Origin: Rubrimonas cliftonensis
Lineage (GTDB): Bacteria > Pseudomonadota > Alphaproteobacteria > Rhodobacterales > Rhodobacteraceae
Length of the DNA: 64,000 bases
Assembly: GCF_900107585.1 (NCBI RefSeq)
Contig: NZ_FNQM01000002.1
Coordinates: 372,001-436,000, forward strand
Direction of reading: 5' to 3'
Positions within the stretch are counted from its first letter, which is position 1. Each line of letters begins with the position of its first letter. The notes beneath the pieces are model-generated. The model did not search any database. It was given only the letters and a program-made list of their open reading frames with translations, and was not told where the DNA came from. Made by a program: the position numbers and the translations under genes. Of the stretch, positions 1-7,498 are shown piece after piece.

Positions 1-831
1 GGCGTCGTCGGCGAGTCGGGCTGCGGCAAGTCCACCGTCGCGCGGATGCTCGCGGGGCTCGACCGACCAACGAAGGGCGCCGTCCTGCTCGACGGCGAGG
101 ACGTCACGGCAAGGCGCGGCGTCGCCGAGCGGGCGCGGCGCGTGCAGTACGTCTTTCAGGATCCCATCGCCTCGCTCAACCCCCGCAAGACCATCCGCCA
201 GACGCTGGAGGCGCCGATGCGCCGGCTGCTGGGCATGGGCGCGCCGGCCCGCGCCGCGCGGCTGGACGACCTGATGGCGGCGGTTGGCCTGCGCGCGGCC
301 TTCCTCGACCGCCATCCCCACGAGTTCTCCGGCGGGCAGGCGCAGCGCATCGCCATCGCCCGGGCGCTGGCCGCCGAGGCGAAGGTGGTGGTGCTCGACG
401 AGCCGGTGTCGGCGCTTGACGTCTCGGTGCAGGCGCAGGTGCTGACGCTGCTCAAGCGGCTGCGCGCCGAGCTGGGGCTGACGCTGGTGTTCATCAGCCA
501 CGACCTCGCCGTGGTCGAGACGATCTCGGACGATCTCGCGGTGATGTATTTCGGGCGGGTGGTCGAGGCGGGGCCGGCGCGCGCGGTCTACGCAGCGCCG
601 CGCCACCCCTACACCGACCTGCTGCTGCGCTCCGCGCCGAGGCCCGGCGTCGAGCGGCTGGAGGCCGAGCGCGGCGCCGCCGACCTGCCCGATCCGCTGG
701 CGCCGCCGCCCGGCTGCGCCTTCGCCGCGCGCTGCCCCCGCGCCGAGCCGCGCTGCCGGGCCGAGCGGCCCGAGCTCGACGAAGGCGGCGACGACGGCGC
801 CCGCGTCGCCTGCTGGCGGCCCCTGCGATGA
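1..831 (+). CDS. Dipeptide/oligopeptide ABC transporter ATP-binding protein (DppF/OppF type), 5' truncated
   Basis: ATPase of a peptide- or nickel-type ABC importer, acting on the cytoplasmic face of the inner membrane. The window starts inside the gene: the Walker A motif GESGCGKST is read from base 10, so the true start lies upstream of base 1. Downstream are the Q-loop (FQDPIASLNP), the ABC signature (FSGGQAQR), Walker B with the D-loop (VVVLDEPVSALD) and the H-loop (ISHD). The C-terminal tail GCAFAARCP followed by a third Cys is the oligopeptide-transporter cysteine extension, which places it in the DppF/OppF branch rather than amino-acid ABC ATPases. Permease and binding-protein genes are presumably to the left. 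Substrate unknown. Confidence 0.93.
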   Translation, partial: GVVGESGCGKSTVARMLAGLDRPTKGAVLLDGEDVTARRGVAERARRVQYVFQDPIASLNPRKTIRQTLEAPMRRLLGMGAPARAARLDDLMAAVGLRAAFLDRHPHEFSGGQAQRIAIARALAAEAKVVVLDEPVSALDVSVQAQVLTLLKRLRAELGLTLVFISHDLAVVETISDDLAVMYFGRVVEAGPARAVYAAPRHPYTDLLLRSAPRPGVERLEAERGAADLPDPLAPPPGCAFAARCPRAEPRCRAERPELDEGGDDGARVACWRPLR

Positions 832-950
832 GCGCGCCGCCGCGCAGCGCCATGCGCGCCGTCTCTCGCGAGCGCATGGCCCTGGCCGCGCGCCGGATGA
901 TCGCCGCCGAGGCGCGCCTTGCGCGGCGGTTCTCCGGCGTCTTCGGCTGA
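828..950 (+). CDS. Putative 40-aa basic micro-ORF coupled to the ABC ATPase
   Basis: The ATG overlaps the ATPase stop codon (ATGA), the usual arrangement for translational coupling. The frame encodes 40 residues, MSAPPRSAMRAVSRERM onward, rich in Arg and Ala, with one amphipathic-looking stretch and no Cys or membrane segment. It ends in TGA at 948-950. I recognise no family. The overlap and the absence of any other feature before base 1068 are the only support. It could equally be a chance frame in GC-rich DNA. Confidence 0.3.
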   Translation: MSAPPRSAMRAVSRERMALAARRMIAAEARLARRFSGVFG

Positions 951-1067
951 CCCTCCACCCCGCTTTTCGTGCGTCGCCGGCCCCAGGGTCGCGGGGCCCG
1001 AACGGGGCGGCGAAGCCCCCCGGCGAAGCTGCGCGCCCGGCGCGGCGTCGGACCCGGCTGCGCGAGG

Positions 1068-1125
1068 CCCGCCGCCCCAAGCCGTCGCCCTGTCGCGGTT
1101 CTCTTGTCGGCGACTGATCCGGTCA
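1068..1125 (-). repeat. Dispersed intergenic repeat, copy A
   Basis: Read on the minus strand this begins TGACCGGATCAGTCGCCGAC and continues with GAGAACCGCGACA, GGCGAC and GCTTGG. It matches the segments at 3761-3817 and 15646-15720. It starts about 15 bases after the stop codon of the subtilase gene at 1140. It is not part of any convincing gene. Confidence 0.6.
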
Positions 1126-1139
1126 GCGCGGCGAACGCC

Positions 1140-2321
1140 CTAGCCGCCGCCGCAGCTTTCGGGCGCGGAGACGAGCCCCGCGCCGAAAATGGCGTCGCGG
1201 CCCGCCGGGCCCAGATCGCGCGCTCCGGCCGCGAGCCGGCGTCTGACGGCGGAGATCTCGAGGCTCTCCAGCCCGTGGTCGGCGGCGATCGCGGCGGTCA
1301 CGAAGGGCGCCGCCGCCGAGGTGCCGTTGAGGACGCGCATGCGTCCCCGGTCCATCAGCAGGATGTCGACGCCGGGCGCGGCGAGGTCGATCTCGGCGCC
1401 GCGCGCCGCGCGGTCGTAGACCTCCAGCGTCCGGTCCACCGCAGTCACCGCCAGCACGAAGGGGAAAGCCGCGGGGAAGCGGGGCGGGACGGCCGGGCCG
1501 TCGTTGCCGGCCGCGGCGACCAGAACCATGTCGCGCGCCGCCGCCCGCGCCAGGCCGCGGTCGAGCAGCTTGTTGCGCGGCCCGGCCAGACTGATGTTGA
1601 CGACGTCGACGCCCTCGCCGCGAAGCCAGTCGACGGCGCGGAGGATGCCGACGACGCCCGCCGCGTCGCCGCCGTCGATCGCGGGATCGACGACGTTGGC
1701 GCTGTGGAGCGCGGCGCCGGTCAGCCGGCCGGGGCCGGTGAGTAGGCCGGCCATCAGGTCGCCGTGGTCGGAGGCGGGCGGCGCGTCGGTCTCGAAGAAC
1801 TTCCGCTGCACGACGCGGCCATCGGCGAGGCCCGGGTGGGACGGCGCAACGCCCGCGTCGATCATGCCGACCGAGCGCACGGCCTCGCACCCGTCGTCAG
1901 GCCATCCGATCAGCGCATTGGCGTAGAAGCGGCCGGCTTCGGCGCCCGTCGCGCTCTGCAGCCGGTAGAGATGGTGCGCGCCCGCGGTCGCGCCGGGCGA
2001 CGCGGCTTCGATCTCGGCGATGGCCTGCGCGATCGTCCGCCCGGGCGGAATCGCGAGCACGATCAGCACCTCGTCGAGATCGGTCAGACGGTGGGTCGAG
2101 ATCTCCGTGTAGCCAAGACGCAGCGATCGCGCGAGCGTCGCTTCATGGGGCGGCGCGGTCAGGACGACGACTTCGCGCGCGTCGAGGATCTCCGCGGCCG
2201 GCTGGGCGGAGCCGCCCGCTTCCAGCAGGGGCTGAGACGGCGCCGCGCAGGACGCGGCGAGCAGGGCGGCGAGCAGGGCGGCGAGCGGGGCGGCGAGCGG
2301 GGCGACTGGGCGCTGGCGCAT
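1140..2321 (-). CDS. S8 (subtilisin-like) serine peptidase, probable lipoprotein
   Basis: 393-aa secreted subtilase. The start is chosen at ATG 2321 because GGAGGA precedes it. A signal peptide with a long Ala/Leu core ends in AASC (Cys25), a plausible lipobox, so the enzyme may be anchored in the envelope. Residues about 45-120 look like an I9-type propeptide. The catalytic triad is visible: Asp155 (GMIDAG), His186 (DHGD) and Ser335 (NGTSAAAP), with the oxyanion Asn273 (AAAGND). It is the last gene of a sigma/anti-sigma/peptidase operon, 41 bases after the anti-sigma stop. Substrate unknown; the neighbouring anti-sigma factor is an obvious candidate partner (inference). Confidence 0.88.
   Translation of the reverse strand: MRQRPVAPLAAPLAALLAALLAASCAAPSQPLLEAGGSAQPAAEILDAREVVVLTAPPHEATLARSLRLGYTEISTHRLTDLDEVLIVLAIPPGRTIAQAIAEIEAASPGATAGAHHLYRLQSATGAEAGRFYANALIGWPDDGCEAVRSVGMIDAGVAPSHPGLADGRVVQRKFFETDAPPASDHGDLMAGLLTGPGRLTGAALHSANVVDPAIDGGDAAGVVGILRAVDWLRGEGVDVVNISLAGPRNKLLDRGLARAAARDMVLVAAAGNDGPAVPPRFPAAFPFVLAVTAVDRTLEVYDRAARGAEIDLAAPGVDILLMDRGRMRVLNGTSAAAPFVTAAIAADHGLESLEISAVRRRLAAGARDLGPAGRDAIFGAGLVSAPESCGGG
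2254..2301 (-). repeat. Four tandem 12-bp units inside the subtilase signal-peptide core
   Basis: Four consecutive 12-bp units on the plus strand, two GCGGCGAGCAGG followed by two GCGGCGAGCGGG. They encode the repeated Leu-Ala-Ala-Leu/Pro core of the subtilase signal peptide. Each unit is a multiple of three, so gain or loss of a unit would change hydrophobic length by four residues without shifting the frame. Confidence 0.85.
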
Positions 2322-2362
2322 CTTCGTCCTCCGGCAGGTTCGTTTCAGACGACGGGCCAGGC

Positions 2363-2953
2363 CTATTCGTCCGCGACGAGGTCGATCAGGGGCGACGCCT
2401 CCAGACGCGCCCGGGCCGCGTCGCGGGCTTCCGCCGACGCGAAGCCGAGCCGGTAGAGGCCGATGGCGCCGGGCCCGTCGACGATGCGCGCCTCGACGCT
2501 CGTCAGCAGTTCTGCGATGGCCGCAGCGGTCGCGTCGGGCGCGAAGCCGACGCCGAGGACATGCCGTGCGGCGGGCTCGGACGCGGTCCGGTAGGCCGGG
2601 GCCTCGCCGCCCGTCCACTGCGCGGCGATGTAGACGGCCTGACCCAGCCCGACGACGGCGAGCAGCGCCGCCGCCGCCCGCCACATGGCCATGCGCCGCG
2701 GCGCGGCCGCATCGGCGCGCCCCGAGGGCTCGCGCCTGATGGCGGCCTCCAGCCGGCGCCAGCCGAAAGCCGTGGCGTCCGGTCCGGCGTCCTCGCCGCG
2801 AAGCGCCGGCCCGAGCCCGCGCATCAGCGCGATCTCCGCCTTGAGGGCGGGTTCCGCCGCCATCGCCGCCTCGATCCGGTCGGAGAGATCCGGCCGGGCC
2901 GCGCCCCGGACATAGGCGAGAAGGTCGTCCTCCGAGAATTGCCGGGTCGCCAT
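2363..2953 (-). CDS. Single-pass anti-sigma factor with propeptide-like periplasmic domain
   Basis: 196-aa protein directly downstream of an ECF sigma gene. Residues 1-50 form a short helical cytoplasmic anti-sigma-like region (FSEDDLLAYVRG) without the HxxxCxxC zinc motif. One membrane helix lies at about 89-112. The outer domain (113-196) has a VLGVGFAPDATAAAIAELL strand-helix pattern, then GLYRLGF and a final helix, resembling the I9/fervidolysin-type propeptide fold of subtilases. ATG 2953 is preferred over the in-frame GTG at 2962 because AGGAG sits 8 bases before it. Family assignment rests on topology and context; the propeptide resemblance is by eye. Confidence 0.75.
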   Translation of the reverse strand: MATRQFSEDDLLAYVRGAARPDLSDRIEAAMAAEPALKAEIALMRGLGPALRGEDAGPDATAFGWRRLEAAIRREPSGRADAAAPRRMAMWRAAAALLAVVGLGQAVYIAAQWTGGEAPAYRTASEPAARHVLGVGFAPDATAAAIAELLTSVEARIVDGPGAIGLYRLGFASAEARDAARARLEASPLIDLVADE

Positions 2954-3026
2954 TTCCTTCACTCCTCGCTGCGGGCCACTTGTTCTGACACTGCAATGTC
3001 GTCCGGCCCGCGCCTCCGGTTCAAAT

Positions 3027-3581
3027 TCATCCGCCGAGGCGGGAAAGGCAGCGCATCAGAAGCTTCTTGGCGTGAAACACCCGCGTCTTGACGGTTCCTT
3101 CCGGAATGCCCTCGATCGCCGCGACTTCCGGGTAGCTGAGCTCCTCGAAGAAGGCGAGATGCACCACGGCGCGATGGTTGGCTGACAGCTTCCCGACGCA
3201 TTCCCTGACGCGCCTGGCGTCCTGCGCCGCGGCGATGACGTCGTCGGCGTTCGGGTCGTCGCCGGGCGTCGTCTCGTCCGGCTCGCCCAGCGACACGCGC
3301 GCCTGCTTGCGGACGTGATCGACGGTCTTGTTCCGCGCGAGCGAGAAGATCCATGACCGCACCGAGGAGCGCCCCTGAAAACCCGCCGCGCCGCGCCACA
3401 CGCTCAGCATCGTTTCGTGAACGATGTCGGCGGCTTCGGACTCGTCGCGCAGGCGGCTGCGCACGAAGCGGCGCACGGGCTCGGCATGCGCGAGGTAGAG
3501 CGCGCGCATCGCCGCAACGTCGCCCCCCGCCACGCGCGCCAGAAGCTCGGCGTCGCGCGGGTCGTCCGCCCCTTCGATCAT
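3027..3581 (-). CDS. ECF-type RNA polymerase sigma factor
   Basis: 184-aa sigma-70-family protein of ECF size. Region 2 is seen at about 10-80 (ADIVHETMLSVWRG, then WIFSLARNKTVDHVRK). Region 4 is at about 125-175, with the helix-turn-helix LSYPEVAAIEGIPEGTVKTR. The start is ATG 3581, preceded by GGAAGGGG; the upstream in-frame extension is intergenic DNA. The gene heads an operon with the anti-sigma factor (73 bases on) and the subtilase. A GGAAC element on the minus strand at 3618-3622 could belong to an ECF-type, self-recognised promoter, but I cannot identify a convincing -10. Confidence 0.92.
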   Translation of the reverse strand: MIEGADDPRDAELLARVAGGDVAAMRALYLAHAEPVRRFVRSRLRDESEAADIVHETMLSVWRGAAGFQGRSSVRSWIFSLARNKTVDHVRKQARVSLGEPDETTPGDDPNADDVIAAAQDARRVRECVGKLSANHRAVVHLAFFEELSYPEVAAIEGIPEGTVKTRVFHAKKLLMRCLSRLGG

Positions 3582-3760
3582 GCAGCCCCTTCCAGTCGGG
3601 GCGCGCGAGCGACCCCGGTTCCGTCGGATGCGCGCGGGCCGCGAACCGGCGCTGCGACTGCTGCGTATCACGGAGGCCACATGGCGACCAAGCGCAGGAT
3701 GGGCCGCGCCGCTTACCGCCGGGGGCGGCGCGTCGACGATCTCCGGAGCGTGTTCCAAGT

Positions 3761-3817
3761 TGACCGGATCAGTCGGCGACTGGAGAACCGCGACAAGGCG
3801 ACAGCTTGGAGCGGCGG
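3761..3817 (+). repeat. Dispersed intergenic repeat, copy B
   Basis: Plus-strand sequence TGACCGGATCAGTCGGCGAC, then GGAGAACCGCGACA, GGCGACAGCTTGG and GCGGCGG. This is nearly base-for-base the minus strand of 1068-1125. Similarity to copy C at 15646 continues to about 3840 (GTCAGG, CGAAC). It lies between the ECF sigma start and the 3' end of the small minus-strand gene at 3829, so it too abuts a gene 3' end. Confidence 0.6.
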
Positions 3818-3828
3818 AGCTGGCGTCG

Positions 3829-4119
3829 TCAGGCCGAACGCCGCTCCGGTCGGCGCGGGCGCCCGAAGGAGGCGGGATCGCGACGGATGGCCCGCTCGAC
3901 GGCCTTGAAGTCCAGCGCGGCGCCACGCTTCGCCATCAGGATCGCGACGACGCTTTCGCCGCCGTCCCGCCGAGGCGCGCCGGCTTCCGCGGTCTCCCGC
4001 ACGCCCGGCCGCTCGCCGAGCGCGGTCGGCGCGTTCGCGAGGCGGCCGACCTCCTGCGCTACCTCGGCCCCGCTGACGGCGACGCCGCCCGGAGGTCGCC
4101 CAGAGGCGGTTTTCCGCAT
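3829..4119 (-). CDS. Hypothetical 96-aa protein
   Basis: An open frame of 96 codons with strongly G/C-biased third positions and an AGGA sequence six bases before ATG 4119. The product is basic at the C-terminus (RRDPASFGRPRRPERRSA) with a short helical-looking segment ESVVAILMAKRGAALDFKAV. No signal peptide, membrane helix or metal-binding motif is seen and I do not recognise the family. It is convergent with nothing and is followed by repeat copy B. It may be a small real protein or a remnant; codon bias and the ribosome-binding site are the evidence. Confidence 0.42.
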   Translation of the reverse strand: MRKTASGRPPGGVAVSGAEVAQEVGRLANAPTALGERPGVRETAEAGAPRRDGGESVVAILMAKRGAALDFKAVERAIRRDPASFGRPRRPERRSA

Positions 4120-4198
4120 GGCGTTCCTGCAAGGCGGGGGTCATCGGAAGGTCGGCCTTGCTGGCGTCGCGGACCGTGCTCGGACGGTCGGCCGATGC

Positions 4199-4882
4199 TC
4201 AATCGGCCTCGACGATGTTCATGTAGCGCGCCAGCCCCGACCGGATGTGGACCTCGGCGGCCTGCCGCGCCTGCTCCGGGCCGCCTGCGGCGACGCCGAG
4301 CAGGATCGCCTCGTGCTCCTCGATCGACCGCGCGATGTTGGTGGCGATGGAGAGGCCGCGGCGACGGAAGAGATGCATCTCCTTCACGAGGTTGTCGTAG
4401 ATCGTCTTGCCCTTGGGGTTGGCCGCCGCCTGCATCAATATGTCGTGGAACTCGATGTTGAGCGCATAGTATCCGTCCGCGTCGTCCTCGACATGGGCGC
4501 GGCGCATCCGGTCCATGTTGCGCTCGAGCCTCTGCACGAGATCGCCCTCCATGCCGGCGCCGACCCGCCGCGCCGCCGACGCGCAGGCCATGGCGAAGAT
4601 GGCCCCGCGCAGGTCGTAGAGGTTGCGCACTTCGGCGATGGTCGTCTCGTGAACGAAGGCCCCGCGGTTCGCGATGAGGTCGATCAGCCCGGAATCCGCG
4701 AGCGAACGGATCGCCTCGCGCACCGTGCCCCGGCTCACCCCCATGGCCGTGGACAGCGCGAGTTCGTTGAGCTTCTCGCCTGCCGCGAGATGGCCCTCGA
4801 TGATCATGCGCTCGATCTCGAGACGCGCCTCGCCGGCGAGCGTCGCCCGCTGCTGACCGATGGATTTCGCCTCAAGCGCCAT
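4199..4882 (-). CDS. GntR/FadR-family transcriptional regulator (copy 1)
   Basis: 227-aa regulator. The N-terminal winged helix (about 10-80) has the GntR signature: RLEIERMIIEGHLAAGEKL, then MGVSRGTVREAIRSL and GLIDLIANRGAFV. The C-terminal FCD-type all-helical effector domain carries NIEFHDILMQAAANP. ATG 4882 is chosen over an upstream in-frame ATG because a promoter (TTGACA, 17 bp, CGACAT) ends six bases before it and the upstream codons overlap an operator-like dyad. It is divergent from the CoA-transferase operon, which it probably controls together with itself. The ligand is unknown, most likely the substrate or a CoA intermediate of that pathway. Confidence 0.9.
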   Translation of the reverse strand: MALEAKSIGQQRATLAGEARLEIERMIIEGHLAAGEKLNELALSTAMGVSRGTVREAIRSLADSGLIDLIANRGAFVHETTIAEVRNLYDLRGAIFAMACASAARRVGAGMEGDLVQRLERNMDRMRRAHVEDDADGYYALNIEFHDILMQAAANPKGKTIYDNLVKEMHLFRRRGLSIATNIARSIEEHEAILLGVAAGGPEQARQAAEVHIRSGLARYMNIVEAD

Positions 4883-4888
4883 GGCGCC

Positions 4889-4921
4889 ATGTCGCTGGGC
4901 GCGCCCCTCATTGTCAACAAT
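4889..4921 (-). promoter_or_regulatory. Promoter and GntR-type operator between GntR-1 and the CoA-transferase operon
   Basis: On the minus strand TTGACA (4917-4912) is 17 bp from CGACAT (4894-4889), with the regulator ATG six bases further. The dyad ATTGTCAACAAT (4910-4921) overlaps the -35 and fits the FadR-subfamily pattern TTGT-n-ACAA. The same core occurs at 13666-13677 before the second GntR gene, in the same register. Confidence 0.6.
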
Positions 4922-4996
4922 TAACATTTACATTGCGCGGCGTCGGGCCATGGCTTAGACGGATACGGCACGCGCCAGTTCGACGGGAGACCAGCC

Positions 4997-6211
4997 ATGG
5001 CAGAGCCTGCGTCGCACCAGACCGCCGGAGCAGCCGCCCCGGCGAGCGAGGCGCTCGCGGGGCTTCGCGTGCTCGACCTCACGCGCGTGCGCTCCGGCCC
5101 GACCTGCGTGCGCCAGCTCGCCGACTGGGGGGCGGACGTCGTCAAGATCGAGGCGCCCGAGGATGCGGCGCAGTTTGGCGGGCCGCGGTCGGGGCCTGAC
5201 TTCCAGAACCTGCATCGCAACAAGCGCAGCCTGACGCTCGACCTGAAGTCGAAGGAGGGTCTGCGGGCCTTCCGCAGGCTCGCCGAGACCGCCGATGTGG
5301 TCGTGGAGAACTTCCGACCCGGCGTGAAGAAGCGGCTGGGGATCGACTACGACACGCTCGCCGCCGCCAATCCCGGGCTGATCTACGCCTCGATCTCCGG
5401 CTTCGGGCAGGACGGTCCGCTGGCCGACCGCCCAGGCTTCGACCAGATCGCCCAAGGCATGGGCGGCCTGATGTCGATCACCGGCAAGCCCGGCGAGGGG
5501 CCGATGCGCGTGGGCATCCCGGTGGCGGACCTGTGCGCAGGCCTGTTCGCGGCGCAGGGGATCATGATCGCGCTGCTGGAGCGGGCGAAGTCGGGCAAGG
5601 GGCAGTGGGTTCAGACGTCGCTCCTGCAGGCGCAGGTGTTCATGCTGGATTTCCAGGCCGCGCGCTTCCTCATGGACGGCGAGGTGCCGAAGCAGGCGGG
5701 AAACAACCATCCCACGTCGATCCCCACCGGCGTCTTCCGGACTGCGGACGGCCACATGAACATCGCCGTCACCGGCAACGTCATCTGGCGGAAGTTCGCC
5801 GAGGCGATGGGCCGGCCCGACTGGCTGACCGACGACCGCTACGAGACGGCGCCGCTGCGCTCGGAAAATCGCGACGCGCTGGGCGCCGAGATCGAGGCGA
5901 TCACCGAAACCCGCGCCACGGCGGAATGGATCGATACGCTGATCGCCGCCGGCGTGCCGGCTGGCGAGATCAACGACATCGGTCAGGTCTTCGCCGACCC
6001 GCAGGTGCGCCATCTCGGTCTCGCCCAGCCCGTCGTCAGCCATGAGCGGGGCGCGACGGAACTCGTCGGCCAGCCGATCCACATGAGCCGCACGCCGAGC
6101 CGCATCGCGTCGCCGCCGCCCATGGCGGGCCAGCACTCCGCCGAGATCCTCGCCGAGCTCGGCTACGGCGCCGGCGAGATCGCCGCGATGAAGGCTTCCG
6201 GCGCAACCTGA
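4997..6211 (+). CDS. CaiB/BaiF family CoA-transferase (family III)
   Basis: 404-aa CoA-transferase that would move CoA between acyl-CoA thioesters and a free carboxylic acid. The N-terminal Rossmann-like half shows LRVLDLTRVRSGPTCVRQLADWGADVVKIE and ENFRPG. The catalytic aspartate is probably Asp178 in PVADLCAG, at the usual position, and GQW near residue 203 follows. GGGAG precedes ATG 4997. First gene of a plus-strand operon with a crotonase, a thioesterase and a class-V PLP enzyme, divergent from a GntR regulator. The donor and acceptor acids cannot be told from sequence. Confidence 0.92.
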   Translation: MAEPASHQTAGAAAPASEALAGLRVLDLTRVRSGPTCVRQLADWGADVVKIEAPEDAAQFGGPRSGPDFQNLHRNKRSLTLDLKSKEGLRAFRRLAETADVVVENFRPGVKKRLGIDYDTLAAANPGLIYASISGFGQDGPLADRPGFDQIAQGMGGLMSITGKPGEGPMRVGIPVADLCAGLFAAQGIMIALLERAKSGKGQWVQTSLLQAQVFMLDFQAARFLMDGEVPKQAGNNHPTSIPTGVFRTADGHMNIAVTGNVIWRKFAEAMGRPDWLTDDRYETAPLRSENRDALGAEIEAITETRATAEWIDTLIAAGVPAGEINDIGQVFADPQVRHLGLAQPVVSHERGATELVGQPIHMSRTPSRIASPPPMAGQHSAEILAELGYGAGEIAAMKASGAT

Positions 6212-6227
6212 CCAGAAAGACCGAGCC

Positions 6228-7013
6228 ATGACCGACAAGATCATCACCGAGCAGTCGGGCGACATCGCCCGCATCGTCTTCAACCAGCCGGAAAAGCGCA
6301 ACGCGGTCTCGCTGGAGATGTGGGAGGCGGTTGAGGCGGCGGTTACGCGCTTCGCCGCCGACGAGAGCGTGCGCATCCTCGTTCTCTCGGGCGCGGGCGG
6401 CAAGGCGTTCGTCTCGGGCGCGGACGTCTCGAAATTCGAGAGCGAGCGCGCCAGCGCCGAGGCCGTCGCCCACTACAACGCGACGACGAAGCGGGTTTAC
6501 GATCTTGTGGAGGCCTTTCCCAAGCCGACCATCGCGCAGATCGACGGCTTCTGCGTCGGCGGCGGCGTGGCGCTCGCGCTCTGCTGCGACCTGCGCATCT
6601 GCGGCGACAACTCGCAGTTCGCGATCCCCGCCGCGAAGCTGGGCCTAGGCTACGGCTTCCCCGGCATCAAGCGGCTGGTCGACGTGGTCGGCCCGGCCTT
6701 CGCCAAGGAGATCTTCTTCACCGCCCGCCGCTTCGACGCCGAGGAGGCGCGGATCATGGGGCTCGTCAACCGGGTCGTGCCGGCCGAGAAGGTGGGCGAG
6801 GCGGCCGAGGAGACGGCGCGGATGATCGCCGAGAACGCGCCGATGACCGTCAACTCGGTGAAATTCATCGTTGGCCAGACCGTGCTCCCCGAAAGCGGGC
6901 GCGACCTCGCCGCCTGCGACGCCCGCGTGAAGGCCTGCTTCGACAGCCAGGACTACATCGAGGGCCGCCGCGCCTTTCTCGAGAAGCGCAAGCCGGAATT
7001 CGTCGGCGCATGA
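6228..7013 (+). CDS. Crotonase-fold enoyl-CoA hydratase/isomerase family protein lacking both hydratase glutamates
   Basis: 261-aa crotonase-superfamily protein. The fold is clear: KRNAVSLEMW, the oxyanion-hole segment GKAFVSGADVSKF, and the second oxyanion/CoA loop DGFCVGGGVALALCCDL. The two glutamates used by enoyl-CoA hydratase are replaced: GGGCE becomes GGGVA (Ala115) and PE becomes PA (Ala135). It is therefore unlikely to be a standard hydratase. Decarboxylase, isomerase, hydrolase or C-C lyase chemistry is possible in this superfamily. It follows the CoA-transferase by 16 bases and overlaps the thioesterase by four. Confidence 0.88.
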   Translation: MTDKIITEQSGDIARIVFNQPEKRNAVSLEMWEAVEAAVTRFAADESVRILVLSGAGGKAFVSGADVSKFESERASAEAVAHYNATTKRVYDLVEAFPKPTIAQIDGFCVGGGVALALCCDLRICGDNSQFAIPAAKLGLGYGFPGIKRLVDVVGPAFAKEIFFTARRFDAEEARIMGLVNRVVPAEKVGEAAEETARMIAENAPMTVNSVKFIVGQTVLPESGRDLAACDARVKACFDSQDYIEGRRAFLEKRKPEFVGA

Positions 7014-7480
7014 GCGCCGGGGCGGCGGCGCGGTCGGTCGACGCGCAGGCGGCGCGCGGGCGGCTGGAGCAGGCGCTCGACGGCCACAGCCAGGCGTTCG
7101 AGACCTTCTTTCTCGCGCGCTTTCTCGATCTTTCCTTCGAGTATCTGCCGGCGGACGCGCCGGACGCCGGGAAGGAGGCTTGCCGCGTCTCCTTTCCGGT
7201 GAGCGAGATGGTGATGAACCCGCAGGGCTCGCTCCATGGCGGGGTGATGGCCTCGGCGATGGACATCTCCATGGGCCATCTCGTGAACAAGGTGGCGGGG
7301 CCGGGCGCGACGATCGAGATGAAGATCCAGTTCATGCGGCCCGTGACCGAGGGCATGGCGACTTGCGAGGGGCGCTTCACGCGGCGCGGCCGCGCGCTCT
7401 CCTTCATGGAGAGCCGCCTCACGGGGCCCGACGGCAAGCTCGCGGCGCTTGCGACGGCGACATGGAAGATGCCTGGTTGA
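7010..7480 (+). CDS. PaaI-type hotdog-fold acyl-CoA thioesterase
   Basis: 156-aa hotdog thioesterase. The motif NPQGSLHGGVMASAMD carries the HGG turn and the downstream acidic residue characteristic of PaaI/4HBT-II enzymes, followed by TIEMKIQFMRPV and a strand ending TATWKM. It is translationally coupled to the crotonase (ATGA overlap). In this operon it could release CoA from the pathway product or from dead-end CoA esters. The length and the single hotdog domain are normal for the family. Confidence 0.88.
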   Translation: MSAGAAARSVDAQAARGRLEQALDGHSQAFETFFLARFLDLSFEYLPADAPDAGKEACRVSFPVSEMVMNPQGSLHGGVMASAMDISMGHLVNKVAGPGATIEMKIQFMRPVTEGMATCEGRFTRRGRALSFMESRLTGPDGKLAALATATWKMPG

Positions 7481-7498
7481 GAAAGCAGGGATGACGCG

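Noticed and set aside
3000-3040. GGTTCAAATTC resembling a tRNA T-loop
   Set aside because: It lies in a 73-base gap between two genes with no acceptor stem or anticodon arm.
3618-3622. GGAAC as the -35 of a self-recognised ECF promoter
   Set aside because: No convincing -10 at the required spacing, so it is mentioned only as a possibility under the sigma gene.
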